Assembly (NCBI RefSeq): GCF_007677725.1
Contig: NZ_VEDF01000002.1
Location: 248,001 to 312,000, forward strand
Length of the DNA: 64,000 nt
Direction: 5' to 3'
Source of the DNA: Pseudomonas sp. URMO17WK12:I11
GTDB taxonomy: Bacteria; Pseudomonadota; Gammaproteobacteria; Pseudomonadales; Pseudomonadaceae
Below the pieces are notes generated by a model. That model saw only the letters and a list, made by a program, of their open reading frames with translations, searched no databases and had not been told where the DNA came from. The translations under genes were made by a program, and so were the position numbers. This document shows positions 52,762 through 61,045 of the stretch, piece by piece; within the stretch, counting starts at the first letter, position 1; the number at the start of each line of letters is the position of its first letter.

Positions 52762-54000
52762 TCAGGCGCGTGCCGTTTCTGGCAGCGGCAGCGCCAACAG
52801 GCGCTCGTCGAGCAGGCCCAGGCCTTCTTGGAACAACTGGTTGCTGCGCTCGGTTTCACCCAGGCTGGCCAGCAGCCGGGCCAGTTCGGCGCAGGTTTCC
52901 GGGTTGCGCTCCAGGCGCAGGCTGCTTTCCAGGTAGTCGCGCGCCTTGCCCCACAGGCGGTTTTGCTGGCTCAACCGGCCCAGGGTGAGGAGCAGGCTTG
53001 GGTCTTGCGGATGTTCCTTGAGCCAGCCTTCGGCCGTCTGCAACTGACGCGCCGGATCATCGCCGCGCACCAGCCCATAGAGACGTGCCAAGTGGCTCTC
53101 GTACTGGCGCTTGAGCGCAGTGCGCAACACCTGCTCCGCCTCGCCCTGAGCACCGACCTGACGCAACTGTTCGGCATAGGCCAGCACCAGTTGAGGCTCC
53201 TGGCGTTGCGCTGAGGTCAGCTGCTGCCACGCCAATTCCAGCGCCTGTCGCGCGGCCTGCGCATCGTCGCCGCGGGTAGCGGCCAGACCCAGGTTCTGGC
53301 CCCAGGCACGCTGTTCCAGCGCCGCCAGTTCTGCCGCCGGCAAGACCTTGGCCTTGCGCAGGTCAGGCAGCAGGCGAATCAGCGACGACCAGTCGCCACG
53401 CTCCAGATGCAGACGCTGCAGCAGGCGCAGGACCTGGGTGTTCTGCGGGTGGCGGGCCTGCATGGCCAACAGCGTTTCCAGTGCTTCATCGCGCTCGCCA
53501 CGGTCCATTTGCAGCTGCGCATGGGTCAGGGCGATCGCCAGCTCAGCCTGCGGCTGGCGCTCCAGGGCGCGCTCGAGCAGGTTGTCGCTGTCTTCCTTGC
53601 GGCCTTGCTCGTTGGCCGCGCGGGCGGCACCGAGGTAATACATCAAGGGCTGGCGCTCAGCTTCGGCAGCGCGGTGCAGGTGGCGCTGGGCGCTGGCCCA
53701 GCGGCCTTCCGCCAGGTCCAGCTGGCCCTGTTCGATCGCCACGCGCACGCGACGGCTACGGTTGCGCCGCGACCAAGGGTTGAGCACGCCACTGGAGGTC
53801 AGCACCAGGACGATCAGGTAGCGCAGCAGCAGCACCACCAGCACCAGGACGAGCAACGCCGCCAAAGCCGCCCACAAGCCCGACTGATAGCGGAACCCAC
53901 CGTAGGCGATCAGCACGTAGCCCGTATGCTTGGCCACGGCGATACCCAACGCCGCCGCTACCACGATTGCCAGCACCGCCAGCAGGTACATGCGCTTCAT
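52762..54000 (-). CDS. hemY: HemY protein, haem-operon TPR protein
   Basis: This 412-residue protein has two N-terminal membrane segments (YLLAVLAIVVAAALGIAVA and LWAALAALLVLVLVVLLLRY) and then a TPR-like repeat domain. Stretches such as RWASAQRHLHRAAEAE and ERGDWSSLIRLLPDLRK are repeat-like. It is the last gene of hemC-hemD-hemX-hemY and overlaps hemX by 4 nt. It is not protoporphyrinogen oxidase despite the shared name. The role in haem synthesis is unclear; the family is conserved next to hemX. Confidence 0.9.
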   Translation of the reverse strand: MKRMYLLAVLAIVVAAALGIAVAKHTGYVLIAYGGFRYQSGLWAALAALLVLVLVVLLLRYLIVLVLTSSGVLNPWSRRNRSRRVRVAIEQGQLDLAEGRWASAQRHLHRAAEAERQPLMYYLGAARAANEQGRKEDSDNLLERALERQPQAELAIALTHAQLQMDRGERDEALETLLAMQARHPQNTQVLRLLQRLHLERGDWSSLIRLLPDLRKAKVLPAAELAALEQRAWGQNLGLAATRGDDAQAARQALELAWQQLTSAQRQEPQLVLAYAEQLRQVGAQGEAEQVLRTALKRQYESHLARLYGLVRGDDPARQLQTAEGWLKEHPQDPSLLLTLGRLSQQNRLWGKARDYLESSLRLERNPETCAELARLLASLGETERSNQLFQEGLGLLDERLLALPLPETARA

Positions 54001-55097
54001 GGTTTGCTCCCTTCAGCCTCGGCCGGCAGGTGGCGACGCTGGATATACGCTTGCACTGCAGCCAGGCTTTCGCTCAGGTCCGGGGTGGCAACCGCAACCG
54101 GCTCGTCGGCCAATGCGTTGAGGCTGTCGAGCATTGCCTTGCTTTGCGGGTTGTCGGCGTTGAAATTGGCCAGCAGCACGCTGCGCGCGTCGTCCAGCGC
54201 CTGGCTGTAGACCTTGGCCTCGCCGTTGAGCGCCGCCCACTGGGCCTGCTCGATGGTCAGGCTCAAGGCCAGGCGCAGCTGGTTCAGCTGCTGACCGGCC
54301 AGCAAGGGCCGCACGTTGTCATCGGCGTTGAAATCGACCTGGAAGTACTTGGAGATCTCTGCCCACCATTGCGACAGACGACTGCTGACATCGCCATCGG
54401 CGCTGAGCGCGCCCAGCGCATCGGCGTCGCTGGCGAATTCTGGTGACTGGGCGCTGAGTTCCTGCACCAGGTCGCGCTGGGCGGCGAGCTTGAGGAACAG
54501 CCCGGTGCGGTCTGGTTGCTGGGTGTTGTTGAGCATGGCCAGGCTGCGGGCCAATTGCTCGCGGGCGGCGAAACTGCCGGGGTCGCTCTGCTCGCGCAGG
54601 ATCTGATCGGCGCCTTCGACCAAGGCCTTGGCGCTGGTGATGTCCTGCAGGGCCGAGAGACGCAAGGTGGCCAGACGCAGCAGGTGCTCGGCCTCGGCCA
54701 GGCGCCACTCCTTGCGGCTTTCGCCCAACACGGTTTCCAGCTTCTGGCTCAGGCGTTGCTGATCGCCCTGCAATTGCGCCACCAGGCGGCGGCGGTCTTC
54801 GAGTTCGTTGGCGGCCGGCAGGCTGGCCAGCTGCGCGCTGATCTGCTGCTCACGCTGCTGCAACGCCTCGGCGCGTTGGTTGAGCGCTTCGATGTGCTCG
54901 CCTTGATTGAATTCGTTGCCTTGCAGCTGCCGAACCTGCCACACACCCCAGCCGCCGACGGCGACGCCGGCAGCGCCCAGCAGCAGCGCCAGCACGGCCA
55001 GACCGTTGCCAGAGCGCTTTACGGGCTTGTCGGTGATGGGGTGCGTCGGCTCCGTTGCCGACGGCTGATCATTGTTGGACAAGACAGTTTCGCTCAC
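53997..55097 (-). CDS. hemX: HemX protein
   Basis: This 366-residue protein has a short cytoplasmic N-terminus, a single membrane helix (GLAVLALLLGAAGVAVGGWG, about residues 30-50) and a periplasmic coiled-coil/helical domain. I chose the GTG at 55095-55097 (SETVLSNNDQPS), preceded by AAAGGA; upstream codons are not plausible. It lies 35 nt after hemD and overlaps hemY. HemX in proteobacteria is linked to the haem operon but has no proven enzyme activity. Confidence 0.88.
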   Translation of the reverse strand: MSETVLSNNDQPSATEPTHPITDKPVKRSGNGLAVLALLLGAAGVAVGGWGVWQVRQLQGNEFNQGEHIEALNQRAEALQQREQQISAQLASLPAANELEDRRRLVAQLQGDQQRLSQKLETVLGESRKEWRLAEAEHLLRLATLRLSALQDITSAKALVEGADQILREQSDPGSFAAREQLARSLAMLNNTQQPDRTGLFLKLAAQRDLVQELSAQSPEFASDADALGALSADGDVSSRLSQWWAEISKYFQVDFNADDNVRPLLAGQQLNQLRLALSLTIEQAQWAALNGEAKVYSQALDDARSVLLANFNADNPQSKAMLDSLNALADEPVAVATPDLSESLAAVQAYIQRRHLPAEAEGSKP

Positions 55098-55132
55098 GTA
55101 TCCATCCTTTGCATGGGGGCGCTCACAGCGCC

Positions 55133-55900
55133 TTAGGAGGCAGGTGCAGCACTGCGCTGCACAGCTGCCAGCAAGGCCGTGGCGTTCGCGCCACGGCAAT
55201 CCACAACTTGTTGGGCTCCGGCGGCCCGGGCGTGTTCAGCCACCCGCGCGCTCGGTACGAACAGTGTCAGGCTGGCCACCTGCGGCCAATCGGCGCCCGC
55301 CATCTGCTGCAAGTGTTCAAGACCCTGTCCACTGCTGACCACCAGGCCATTGAGGCGTTCCGCTTGTATGCGACGTACCAGGGTGCCGGACGGATAGTCC
55401 GGCAGGCAGCGCCGATACAGTTCCAGATAATCGACACTAGCACCTTGCTCTGCAAGACGCTCGGCCAGCAGTTCACGACCTCCCACGCCGCGCACGATCA
55501 TCACCTGTGCCCTGGCGCCAGCGATCGCCTGGCGCAGGGCCGGCAGCGCGAGCAGCGCCTCGCTGTCGTCGCCCAGGGCCGGATATGTCACCTGCAAACC
55601 TGCCGCCTGCAAGACTGCCGCCGTGGCTTCCCCGACGCTGAACCAGCCTCGCGGTGGCGCCTGGATGCCCGCTTCGTGCAAGCGCTCGAGCAGCAAGCGT
55701 GCGGCTGGCTTGCTGACCACGATGATCGCCTGGCAGCCGGCGAGTGCGGCCAATTGCCGAATGTGCGCGTCACTTCGCGGCAGCGGCTCGATGGCCAGCA
55801 ACGGCAGGCTGCTGCTGGCGATACCTGCGGCGGCCAGTGTCTGCGCCAGTGCCGCGCAGTCCGCTTCGGGCCGGGTCAGCAACAGGCGCCAACGACTCAC
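55133..55900 (-). CDS. hemD: Uroporphyrinogen-III synthase HemD
   Basis: This 255-residue enzyme closes and rearranges hydroxymethylbilane to uroporphyrinogen III, the tetrapyrrole precursor. Typical weakly conserved features include [17 protein letters not shown] at the start and [14 protein letters not shown] near residue 185. It overlaps hemC by 4 nt and is followed by hemX. The low conservation is normal for HemD; position after hemC makes the call firm. Confidence 0.93.
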   Translation of the reverse strand: MSRWRLLLTRPEADCAALAQTLAAAGIASSSLPLLAIEPLPRSDAHIRQLAALAGCQAIIVVSKPAARLLLERLHEAGIQAPPRGWFSVGEATAAVLQAAGLQVTYPALGDDSEALLALPALRQAIAGARAQVMIVRGVGGRELLAERLAEQGASVDYLELYRRCLPDYPSGTLVRRIQAERLNGLVVSSGQGLEHLQQMAGADWPQVASLTLFVPSARVAEHARAAGAQQVVDCRGANATALLAAVQRSAAPAS

Positions 55901-56838
55901 GGATGGCCTGCCTCGCCGTAGACCGCCTTGAGAATGGCTTCGGCACCCTGGCCCAGCAAGTCTTCGGCCACCTGTACACCGAGGGTTTCGGCGTTCGCCC
56001 GTGGTGCGCGGGCGTCGGCCATCAGCAAGTTGGCGCCATCAGGCTGACCGACCAGGCCGCGCAGCCACAGCTGATCGCCTTCAAGCACCGCATAGCAGGC
56101 GATCGGCACTTGGCAGCCGCCATTGAGGCGCTTGTTCAAAGCACGCTCGGCAACCACACGGTCAGCGGTATCGGCATGGTGCAACGGCGCCAACAGCGCA
56201 TGAATTTCGCTGTCAGCGCTGCGGCATTCGATACCCACCGCGCCCTGGCCACCAGCCGGCAGACTGTCCTCGACGCTGATAGCAGCGGTGATGCGCTCCT
56301 CGAAGCCCAGGCGGATCAGACCGGCAGCGGCGAGGATGATGGCGTCATATTCGCCAGCATCGAGCTTGGCCAGGCGCGTATTGACGTTGCCGCGCAGGAA
56401 ATGAATGGTCAGGTCGGGCCGGCGGGCCAGCAGCTGCGCCTGGCGACGCAGGCTGGAGGTGCCGACGATGCTGCCTGCCGGCAACGCGTCGAGGCTGGCG
56501 AAATGGTTCGAAACGAAGGCGTCGCGCGCGTCTTCGCGCTCGCAGATGCAGTACAGGCCCAGCCCCTGCGGGAAGTCCATGGGCACGTCCTTCATCGAAT
56601 GCACGGCGATGTCGGCTTGATCCTCCAGCAGGGCTGTTTCCAGCTCCTTGACGAACAGGCCCTTGCCGCCAATCTTGGCCAACGGTGCATCGAGCAGCTT
56701 GTCGCCGCGGCTGACCATGGGCACCAAGGTCACCTGCAGGCCGGGATGGGCCTGCTCGAGACGGGCTTTGACGTATTCGGCCTGCCACAGGGCCAAGGCA
56801 CTTTTACGGGTGGCGATGCGGATTTCGCGAGTGGACAT
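55897..56838 (-). CDS. hemC: Porphobilinogen deaminase HemC
   Basis: This 313-residue enzyme polymerises four porphobilinogens to hydroxymethylbilane. The start [20 protein letters not shown] is diagnostic. [34 protein letters not shown] and the dipyrromethane-cofactor cysteine in [13 protein letters not shown] are visible. It heads the hemCDXY operon on the minus strand, 95 nt downstream of algR. Cytoplasmic. Confidence 0.96.
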   Translation of the reverse strand: MSTREIRIATRKSALALWQAEYVKARLEQAHPGLQVTLVPMVSRGDKLLDAPLAKIGGKGLFVKELETALLEDQADIAVHSMKDVPMDFPQGLGLYCICEREDARDAFVSNHFASLDALPAGSIVGTSSLRRQAQLLARRPDLTIHFLRGNVNTRLAKLDAGEYDAIILAAAGLIRLGFEERITAAISVEDSLPAGGQGAVGIECRSADSEIHALLAPLHHADTADRVVAERALNKRLNGGCQVPIACYAVLEGDQLWLRGLVGQPDGANLLMADARAPRANAETLGVQVAEDLLGQGAEAILKAVYGEAGHP

Positions 56839-56933
56839 GAAACGCCCCGATGCAGAGAAATGCCGCTGATGATAACAGCATCACCGGCATCGCTTGCAGA
56901 CCTGGGTCAGGATCGGGCGGGACTGCTAGCGGC

Positions 56934-57677
56934 TCACAGCGTCTGCATCATCTTGCGCACACCCGCTACATGCCGACGGCTGACGGTCAGCGCATCGCCC
57001 TCGAGCCCCTTGAGAAACAGCTGGAAGTGCCCAAGCGGCGTGCGTTGCAAGCGTTCGATGCGCTCACGGGCTACCAGTGCGTTGCGGTGGATGCGCACGA
57101 AGCGCTCGCCGAACTCGTCTTCCAGTGCCTTGAGCGGCTCGTCCAGGAGCACTTCCCCGGCCTCGTGGCGCAGCGTCACGTACTTGTGATCGGCAATGAA
57201 ATAGATCACCTGCGGCAGCGGTATCAGCTCGATGCCTTTGCGCGTGCGGGCACTGATATGACTACGCGGACTGCCGCCCTCAGTGCCCGGGCGGGTCAGT
57301 GCGGCCAATTGAGCACGGTTGGGCTTGTCGGCCTTGCGCAAGGCATCGCGCAAGGTCTGCGGCTGGATAGGTTTGGTCACGTGGCTGAGGGTGCTGTGCT
57401 GGAACGCCTCGGCTCCGTATTCATCGTCACCGGTGCAAAACACCACCGACGGCGGCGCTTCACGCTCGCACAAGCGTGCGGCGACCTGCAGGCCATCCAG
57501 GCCAGGCATGCCGATGTCCAGCAGCACCACATCCGGTTTGAGGCTCTCGATCAGCGCCAAGGCCTCTTCGCCGTTGGTGGCGCTGGGCTCCAACACGGTG
57601 TAGCCCTCCAGTTCGGCGAACAGCCGGGTCAGGCGTTCGCGGGATTGGGGTTCGTCATCAACGATCAGGACATTCAT
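56934..57677 (-). CDS. algR: LytTR response regulator AlgR
   Basis: This 247-residue regulator has a receiver domain with acidic pair D7-D8 and phosphoacceptor D54 (LLDIGMPGLDG), then a LytTR DNA-binding domain (about 140-247; YFIADHKYVTLRHEAGEV and RIHRNALV). In P. aeruginosa it controls alginate, twitching and virulence genes with sensor AlgZ/FimS, normally encoded directly upstream. Here only 310 nt separate it from the divergent argH gene, so there is no adjacent algZ. The receiver is complete, so it could be phosphorylated by an unlinked kinase or small donors. Confidence 0.93.
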   Translation of the reverse strand: MNVLIVDDEPQSRERLTRLFAELEGYTVLEPSATNGEEALALIESLKPDVVLLDIGMPGLDGLQVAARLCEREAPPSVVFCTGDDEYGAEAFQHSTLSHVTKPIQPQTLRDALRKADKPNRAQLAALTRPGTEGGSPRSHISARTRKGIELIPLPQVIYFIADHKYVTLRHEAGEVLLDEPLKALEDEFGERFVRIHRNALVARERIERLQRTPLGHFQLFLKGLEGDALTVSRRHVAGVRKMMQTL

Positions 57678-57987
57678 AATTGCTCTGGATTCCTGAGTGA
57701 GTCTCGCACGGGTGTAGCGTAGACAAGAGCAGGTCGAGCGACACTGCGGTCACGCTCTAGACCGGTGCGAAGGCCAAAGATTCACTGAGCCGGCAGAAAC
57801 ACTGCCAGTGCTCTGTCCAACTGTAGACGGTCCATGGAACACTGCCGTTCAATCCGTGAATATCCTCAACACCCATCTTTGCCGAGGGTTCGCAGCGTTT
57901 TCTGCTGACCGATGCCCTGCGGCAGCGGGCTCAACCCTGCTATCATCGGCGCCAATTTTTTCGTTCACGCCTGCAATGAGTGAATCC
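57678..57987. promoter_or_regulatory. Divergent algR-argH upstream region with argH extended -10
   Basis: This 310-nt gap has no gene. An extended -10 element TG-C-TATCAT (57938-57946) lies 41 nt before the argH ATG and is the likely argH promoter; no good -35 is seen, as expected for an extended -10. An 11-bp palindrome CACTGCCAGTG (57800-57810) sits mid-gap, and AACACTGCC recurs at about 57837. The algR promoter side is not clearly readable. Confidence 0.5.
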
Positions 57988-59382
57988 ATGAGCACTGACA
58001 AGACCAATCAGTCCTGGGGCGGCCGCTTCAGTGAGCCCGTCGACGCTTTCGTCGCCCGTTTCACCGCGTCGGTCGACTTCGACAAGCGCCTGTACCGCCA
58101 CGACATCATGGGTTCGATCGCCCACGCCACCATGCTGGCGCAGGTCGGCGTACTCAGCGATGCCGAGCGTGACACCATCATCGATGGCCTGAAGACCATC
58201 CAGGGCGAAATCGAAGCAGGTAGCTTCGATTGGCGCGTCGACCTCGAAGACGTGCACATGAACATCGAAGCGCGCCTGACCGACCGCATCGGCATCACCG
58301 GCAAGAAGCTGCACACCGGTCGCAGCCGCAACGACCAGGTCGCGACCGATATCCGCCTGTGGCTGCGTGATGAAATCGACCTGATCCTCGGCGAGATCAC
58401 CCGTTTGCAGCAGGGTCTGCTGGAGCAGGCCGAGCGCGAGGCCGAAACCATCATGCCCGGCTTCACCCATCTGCAGACGGCCCAGCCGGTCACCTTCGGT
58501 CACCACCTGCTGGCCTGGTTCGAGATGCTCAGCCGCGACCACGAGCGCCTGCTCGATTGCCGCAAGCGCGCCAACCGCATGCCCCTGGGCAGCGCCGCGC
58601 TGGCTGGCACCACCTACCCGATCGACCGTGAGCTGACCTGCAAGCTGCTGGGCTTCGAAGCGGTATCGGGCAACTCGCTGGACGGCGTTTCCGACCGTGA
58701 CTTCGCCATCGAATTCTGCGCCGCTGCAAGCATCGCGATGATGCATCTGTCGCGCTTCTCCGAAGAGCTGGTGCTGTGGACCAGTGCGCAGTTCCAGTTC
58801 ATCGACCTGCCTGATCGCTTCTGCACCGGCAGCTCGATCATGCCGCAGAAAAAGAACCCCGATGTGCCGGAGCTGGTACGTGGCAAGAGCGGCCGCGTAT
58901 TTGGCGCCCTGACTGGCCTGCTGACCCTGATGAAAGGCCAGCCGCTGGCCTACAACAAGGACAACCAGGAGGACAAGGAGCCGCTGTTCGACGCCGCCGA
59001 CACCCTGCGCGATTCGTTGCGCGCCTTCGCCGACATGATCCCGGCGATCAAGCCCAAGCACGCCATCATGCGCGAGGCGGCGCTGCGCGGATTCTCTACC
59101 GCCACCGACCTTGCCGACTACCTGGTGCGCCGCGGCTTGCCGTTCCGCGACTGCCACGAGATCGTCGGCCACGCGGTGAAGTATGGCGTTGACACCGGCA
59201 AGGACCTGGCCGAAATGAGCCTGGACGAGCTGCGTCAATTCAGCGATCAGATCGAGCAGGATGTGTTCGCCGTGCTGACCCTGGAAGGCTCGGTGAATGC
59301 GCGTGACCACGTCGGTGGTACGGCGCCGGCGCAGGTGCGTGCGGCCGTGGTGCGCGGCAAGGCCTTGCTCGCTTCACGTTAA
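57988..59382 (+). CDS. argH: Argininosuccinate lyase ArgH
   Basis: This 464-residue enzyme cleaves argininosuccinate to arginine and fumarate in the last step of arginine synthesis. The signature [12 protein letters not shown] holds the catalytic Ser, and [13 protein letters not shown] and [19 protein letters not shown] are visible. I set the start at [11 protein letters not shown], the family's usual length; an in-frame ATG four codons upstream (57976) is possible. It is divergent from algR and convergent with the glutathione transferase gene. Confidence 0.96.
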   Translation: MSTDKTNQSWGGRFSEPVDAFVARFTASVDFDKRLYRHDIMGSIAHATMLAQVGVLSDAERDTIIDGLKTIQGEIEAGSFDWRVDLEDVHMNIEARLTDRIGITGKKLHTGRSRNDQVATDIRLWLRDEIDLILGEITRLQQGLLEQAEREAETIMPGFTHLQTAQPVTFGHHLLAWFEMLSRDHERLLDCRKRANRMPLGSAALAGTTYPIDRELTCKLLGFEAVSGNSLDGVSDRDFAIEFCAAASIAMMHLSRFSEELVLWTSAQFQFIDLPDRFCTGSSIMPQKKNPDVPELVRGKSGRVFGALTGLLTLMKGQPLAYNKDNQEDKEPLFDAADTLRDSLRAFADMIPAIKPKHAIMREAALRGFSTATDLADYLVRRGLPFRDCHEIVGHAVKYGVDTGKDLAEMSLDELRQFSDQIEQDVFAVLTLEGSVNARDHVGGTAPAQVRAAVVRGKALLASR

Positions 59383-59391
59383 AACGCCAGT

Positions 59392-59448
59392 GCGAGGGCC
59401 TGGCCCTCGCCCTCGCTCGCGGGCACGCCAGTTGCTGGCTTGCCCGCG
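59392..59448. terminator. Paired hairpins between convergent argH and gst genes
   Basis: GCGAGGGC/GCCCTCGC (59392-59399, 59403-59410) is followed by an outer stem CGCGGGCA/TGCCCGCG (59418-59425, 59441-59448) enclosing GCCAG/CTGGC. Strong stems between convergent stops suggest bidirectional termination. Confidence 0.6.
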
Positions 59449-59465
59449 TGGGCTGTGCCGCGGCG

Positions 59466-60128
59466 TCAGCGTTTGCCGCTGCGGATGAGCTCCATGAAGG
59501 CCGGCATTGCCGCCTCCTTGTCTGCCACGATCCGCGCCATGTGCGGGTTCTCGCCCAGCAGTTGCAGCAATGCCTTGGCCTGCGGGAAGTCCGCGAGAAA
59601 ATCGATGCCCAGCACTTTCTTGCCGACCGCACAGGCCAGGTCTACCGAAAACGCGAACATCAGGTCAGCCTGCGTCAACGTCTCCCCGGCGACATAAGGC
59701 GCAAAACGCCCATTGCGCTTGAGTGTGGCGAAACCCGCCAGCAGCTCTGTGCGGGCCCGCTCCTTGATCAGCGGCTCGACCGGCATGCCGAAGAACGATT
59801 CGGCGTAGCAGGTACGGGCTGGCAGCTCGATGTACAGCTCGATTTCCTTCACCAGCTCGCGCACTTTCGCCTGGGCGAACGGGTCGCTCGGCAGCAGGGC
59901 CTTGCCCGCTTGCGTCTGCTCGATGTAGTCGAGAATCACACTGGTTTCGCTGAGAAAGCCCTGTTCGGTCTCCAGCACTGGCACCTTGCCGCGCGGACTG
60001 ACTTCCAGCGCCCCCGGCGCCTGGCCACCGTAGAAGGTGACTTCTTCGAAAGGCACACCTTTCTCCAGCAGCGCCAACTTGACCATGTTGTAGTAGTTGC
60101 TGACCGAGAATCCGTGAAGCTTGAGCAT
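59466..60128 (-). CDS. Glutathione S-transferase family protein
   Basis: This 220-residue protein has a thioredoxin-like N-terminal domain (about 1-80; MLKLHGFSVSNYYNMVKLAL) with the glutathione-contact motif GKVPVLETEQGFLSETSVI, and a helical C-terminal domain (about 85-215). It conjugates or transfers glutathione on an unknown substrate. It is convergent with argH and divergent from the next gene. Catalytic residue (Ser or Tyr) cannot be fixed without alignment; S9 is a candidate. Confidence 0.88.
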   Translation of the reverse strand: MLKLHGFSVSNYYNMVKLALLEKGVPFEEVTFYGGQAPGALEVSPRGKVPVLETEQGFLSETSVILDYIEQTQAGKALLPSDPFAQAKVRELVKEIELYIELPARTCYAESFFGMPVEPLIKERARTELLAGFATLKRNGRFAPYVAGETLTQADLMFAFSVDLACAVGKKVLGIDFLADFPQAKALLQLLGENPHMARIVADKEAAMPAFMELIRSGKR

Positions 60129-60275
60129 GGGTTACAGCCTCCAGGCCGTATGGGGATGGCTGGGCTGTTATAGACCTTCGGCCAGCCCTTGACCAGCGTC
60201 ATGCACCTGGTCGATGACCGGGCATTGCCGGCACGGGCGTGGCAAACTGTGCCCCCCCACCACAGGAGTAGCGCC

Positions 60276-60575
60276 ATGAGCGAGCACGACGAGATCGAAA
60301 ACGACGAAGAAGCATTCGCCGAGGCGACACTGACCGAGGCCATCGAGAACCAGATCGAAAGCGGCGAGCCGGCAGCTGCCAAGGCCACCTTCAACAAGCT
60401 GAGCCTGGTCGGCTATGCCCGTGAAGATATCCTCAACCTAATGGCCCACGTGCTGGCGATCGAAATCGACAACATGCTCAAGGACGATCGCCCGTTCGAC
60501 GGCCAGTGGTATGAAGACGCCCTGCGCGCCCTGCCGGAACTGCCACCTGAGGCAGATCAAGGCGACGCCGAATAA
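60276..60575 (+). CDS. Small acidic protein of unknown function
   Basis: This 99-residue protein is very acidic (MSEHDEIENDEEAFAEATL at the start, DQGDAE at the end) and helical. AGGAG lies 10 nt before the chosen ATG. I do not recognise the family. A longer frame exists upstream but lacks a ribosome site and its content is not protein-like. It is followed by the TIGR02647 gene on the same strand, 69 nt on. Confidence 0.78.
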   Translation: MSEHDEIENDEEAFAEATLTEAIENQIESGEPAAAKATFNKLSLVGYAREDILNLMAHVLAIEIDNMLKDDRPFDGQWYEDALRALPELPPEADQGDAE

Positions 60576-60644
60576 CCCGACTACACTCCAGGGTCAGGCA
60601 CCGCTGGCGGTGCCGCCGTCCTTGTCTGGAAGTCAGGAGTCGCC

Positions 60645-60890
60645 ATGTCCTTCACCCCCGAACTGATCGCCGAACTGGAAGTGCTCGCCCTGTTCAACCT
60701 GGACAGCAGCCAGGAAGGGATCAAGATACACGCCAACGCATCCCCTACCCTGGTGGCCGCTGCTCAACGCCTGTATGACAAGCAACTGACCGATCAGCCC
60801 GATGGCGGTTACCTGACCAGCCTGGGCCACGATGCCGTGGAAAGCGTGCAGCTGCTGCTCAATGTTTTGAAGAACCCGCAACCCGCCTGA
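60645..60890 (+). CDS. TIGR02647 family protein
   Basis: This 81-residue protein begins MSFTPELIAELEVLALFNLD and ends in LLNVLKNPQPA, typical of the TIGR02647 family of small gammaproteobacterial proteins. AGGAG lies upstream. It is hydrophilic and cytoplasmic with mainly helical content. The function is unknown. It lies between the acidic protein and cyaA, all on the plus strand. Confidence 0.83.
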   Translation: MSFTPELIAELEVLALFNLDSSQEGIKIHANASPTLVAAAQRLYDKQLTDQPDGGYLTSLGHDAVESVQLLLNVLKNPQPA

Positions 60891-61045
60891 GCCTGCACCG
60901 ACCCCTTCGCGGGTGGCGCGCCTTGCCCGCGACAGGGGCCAGACCAGCGGTAGAAAAATGGCGTCAATAATCCATTTTCCGCTTATCCGACCCTTCTACT
61001 CAGGCTAAACTCGCCGCTGCTTCCGCAGCCTGCCCTGAGTGCGCA

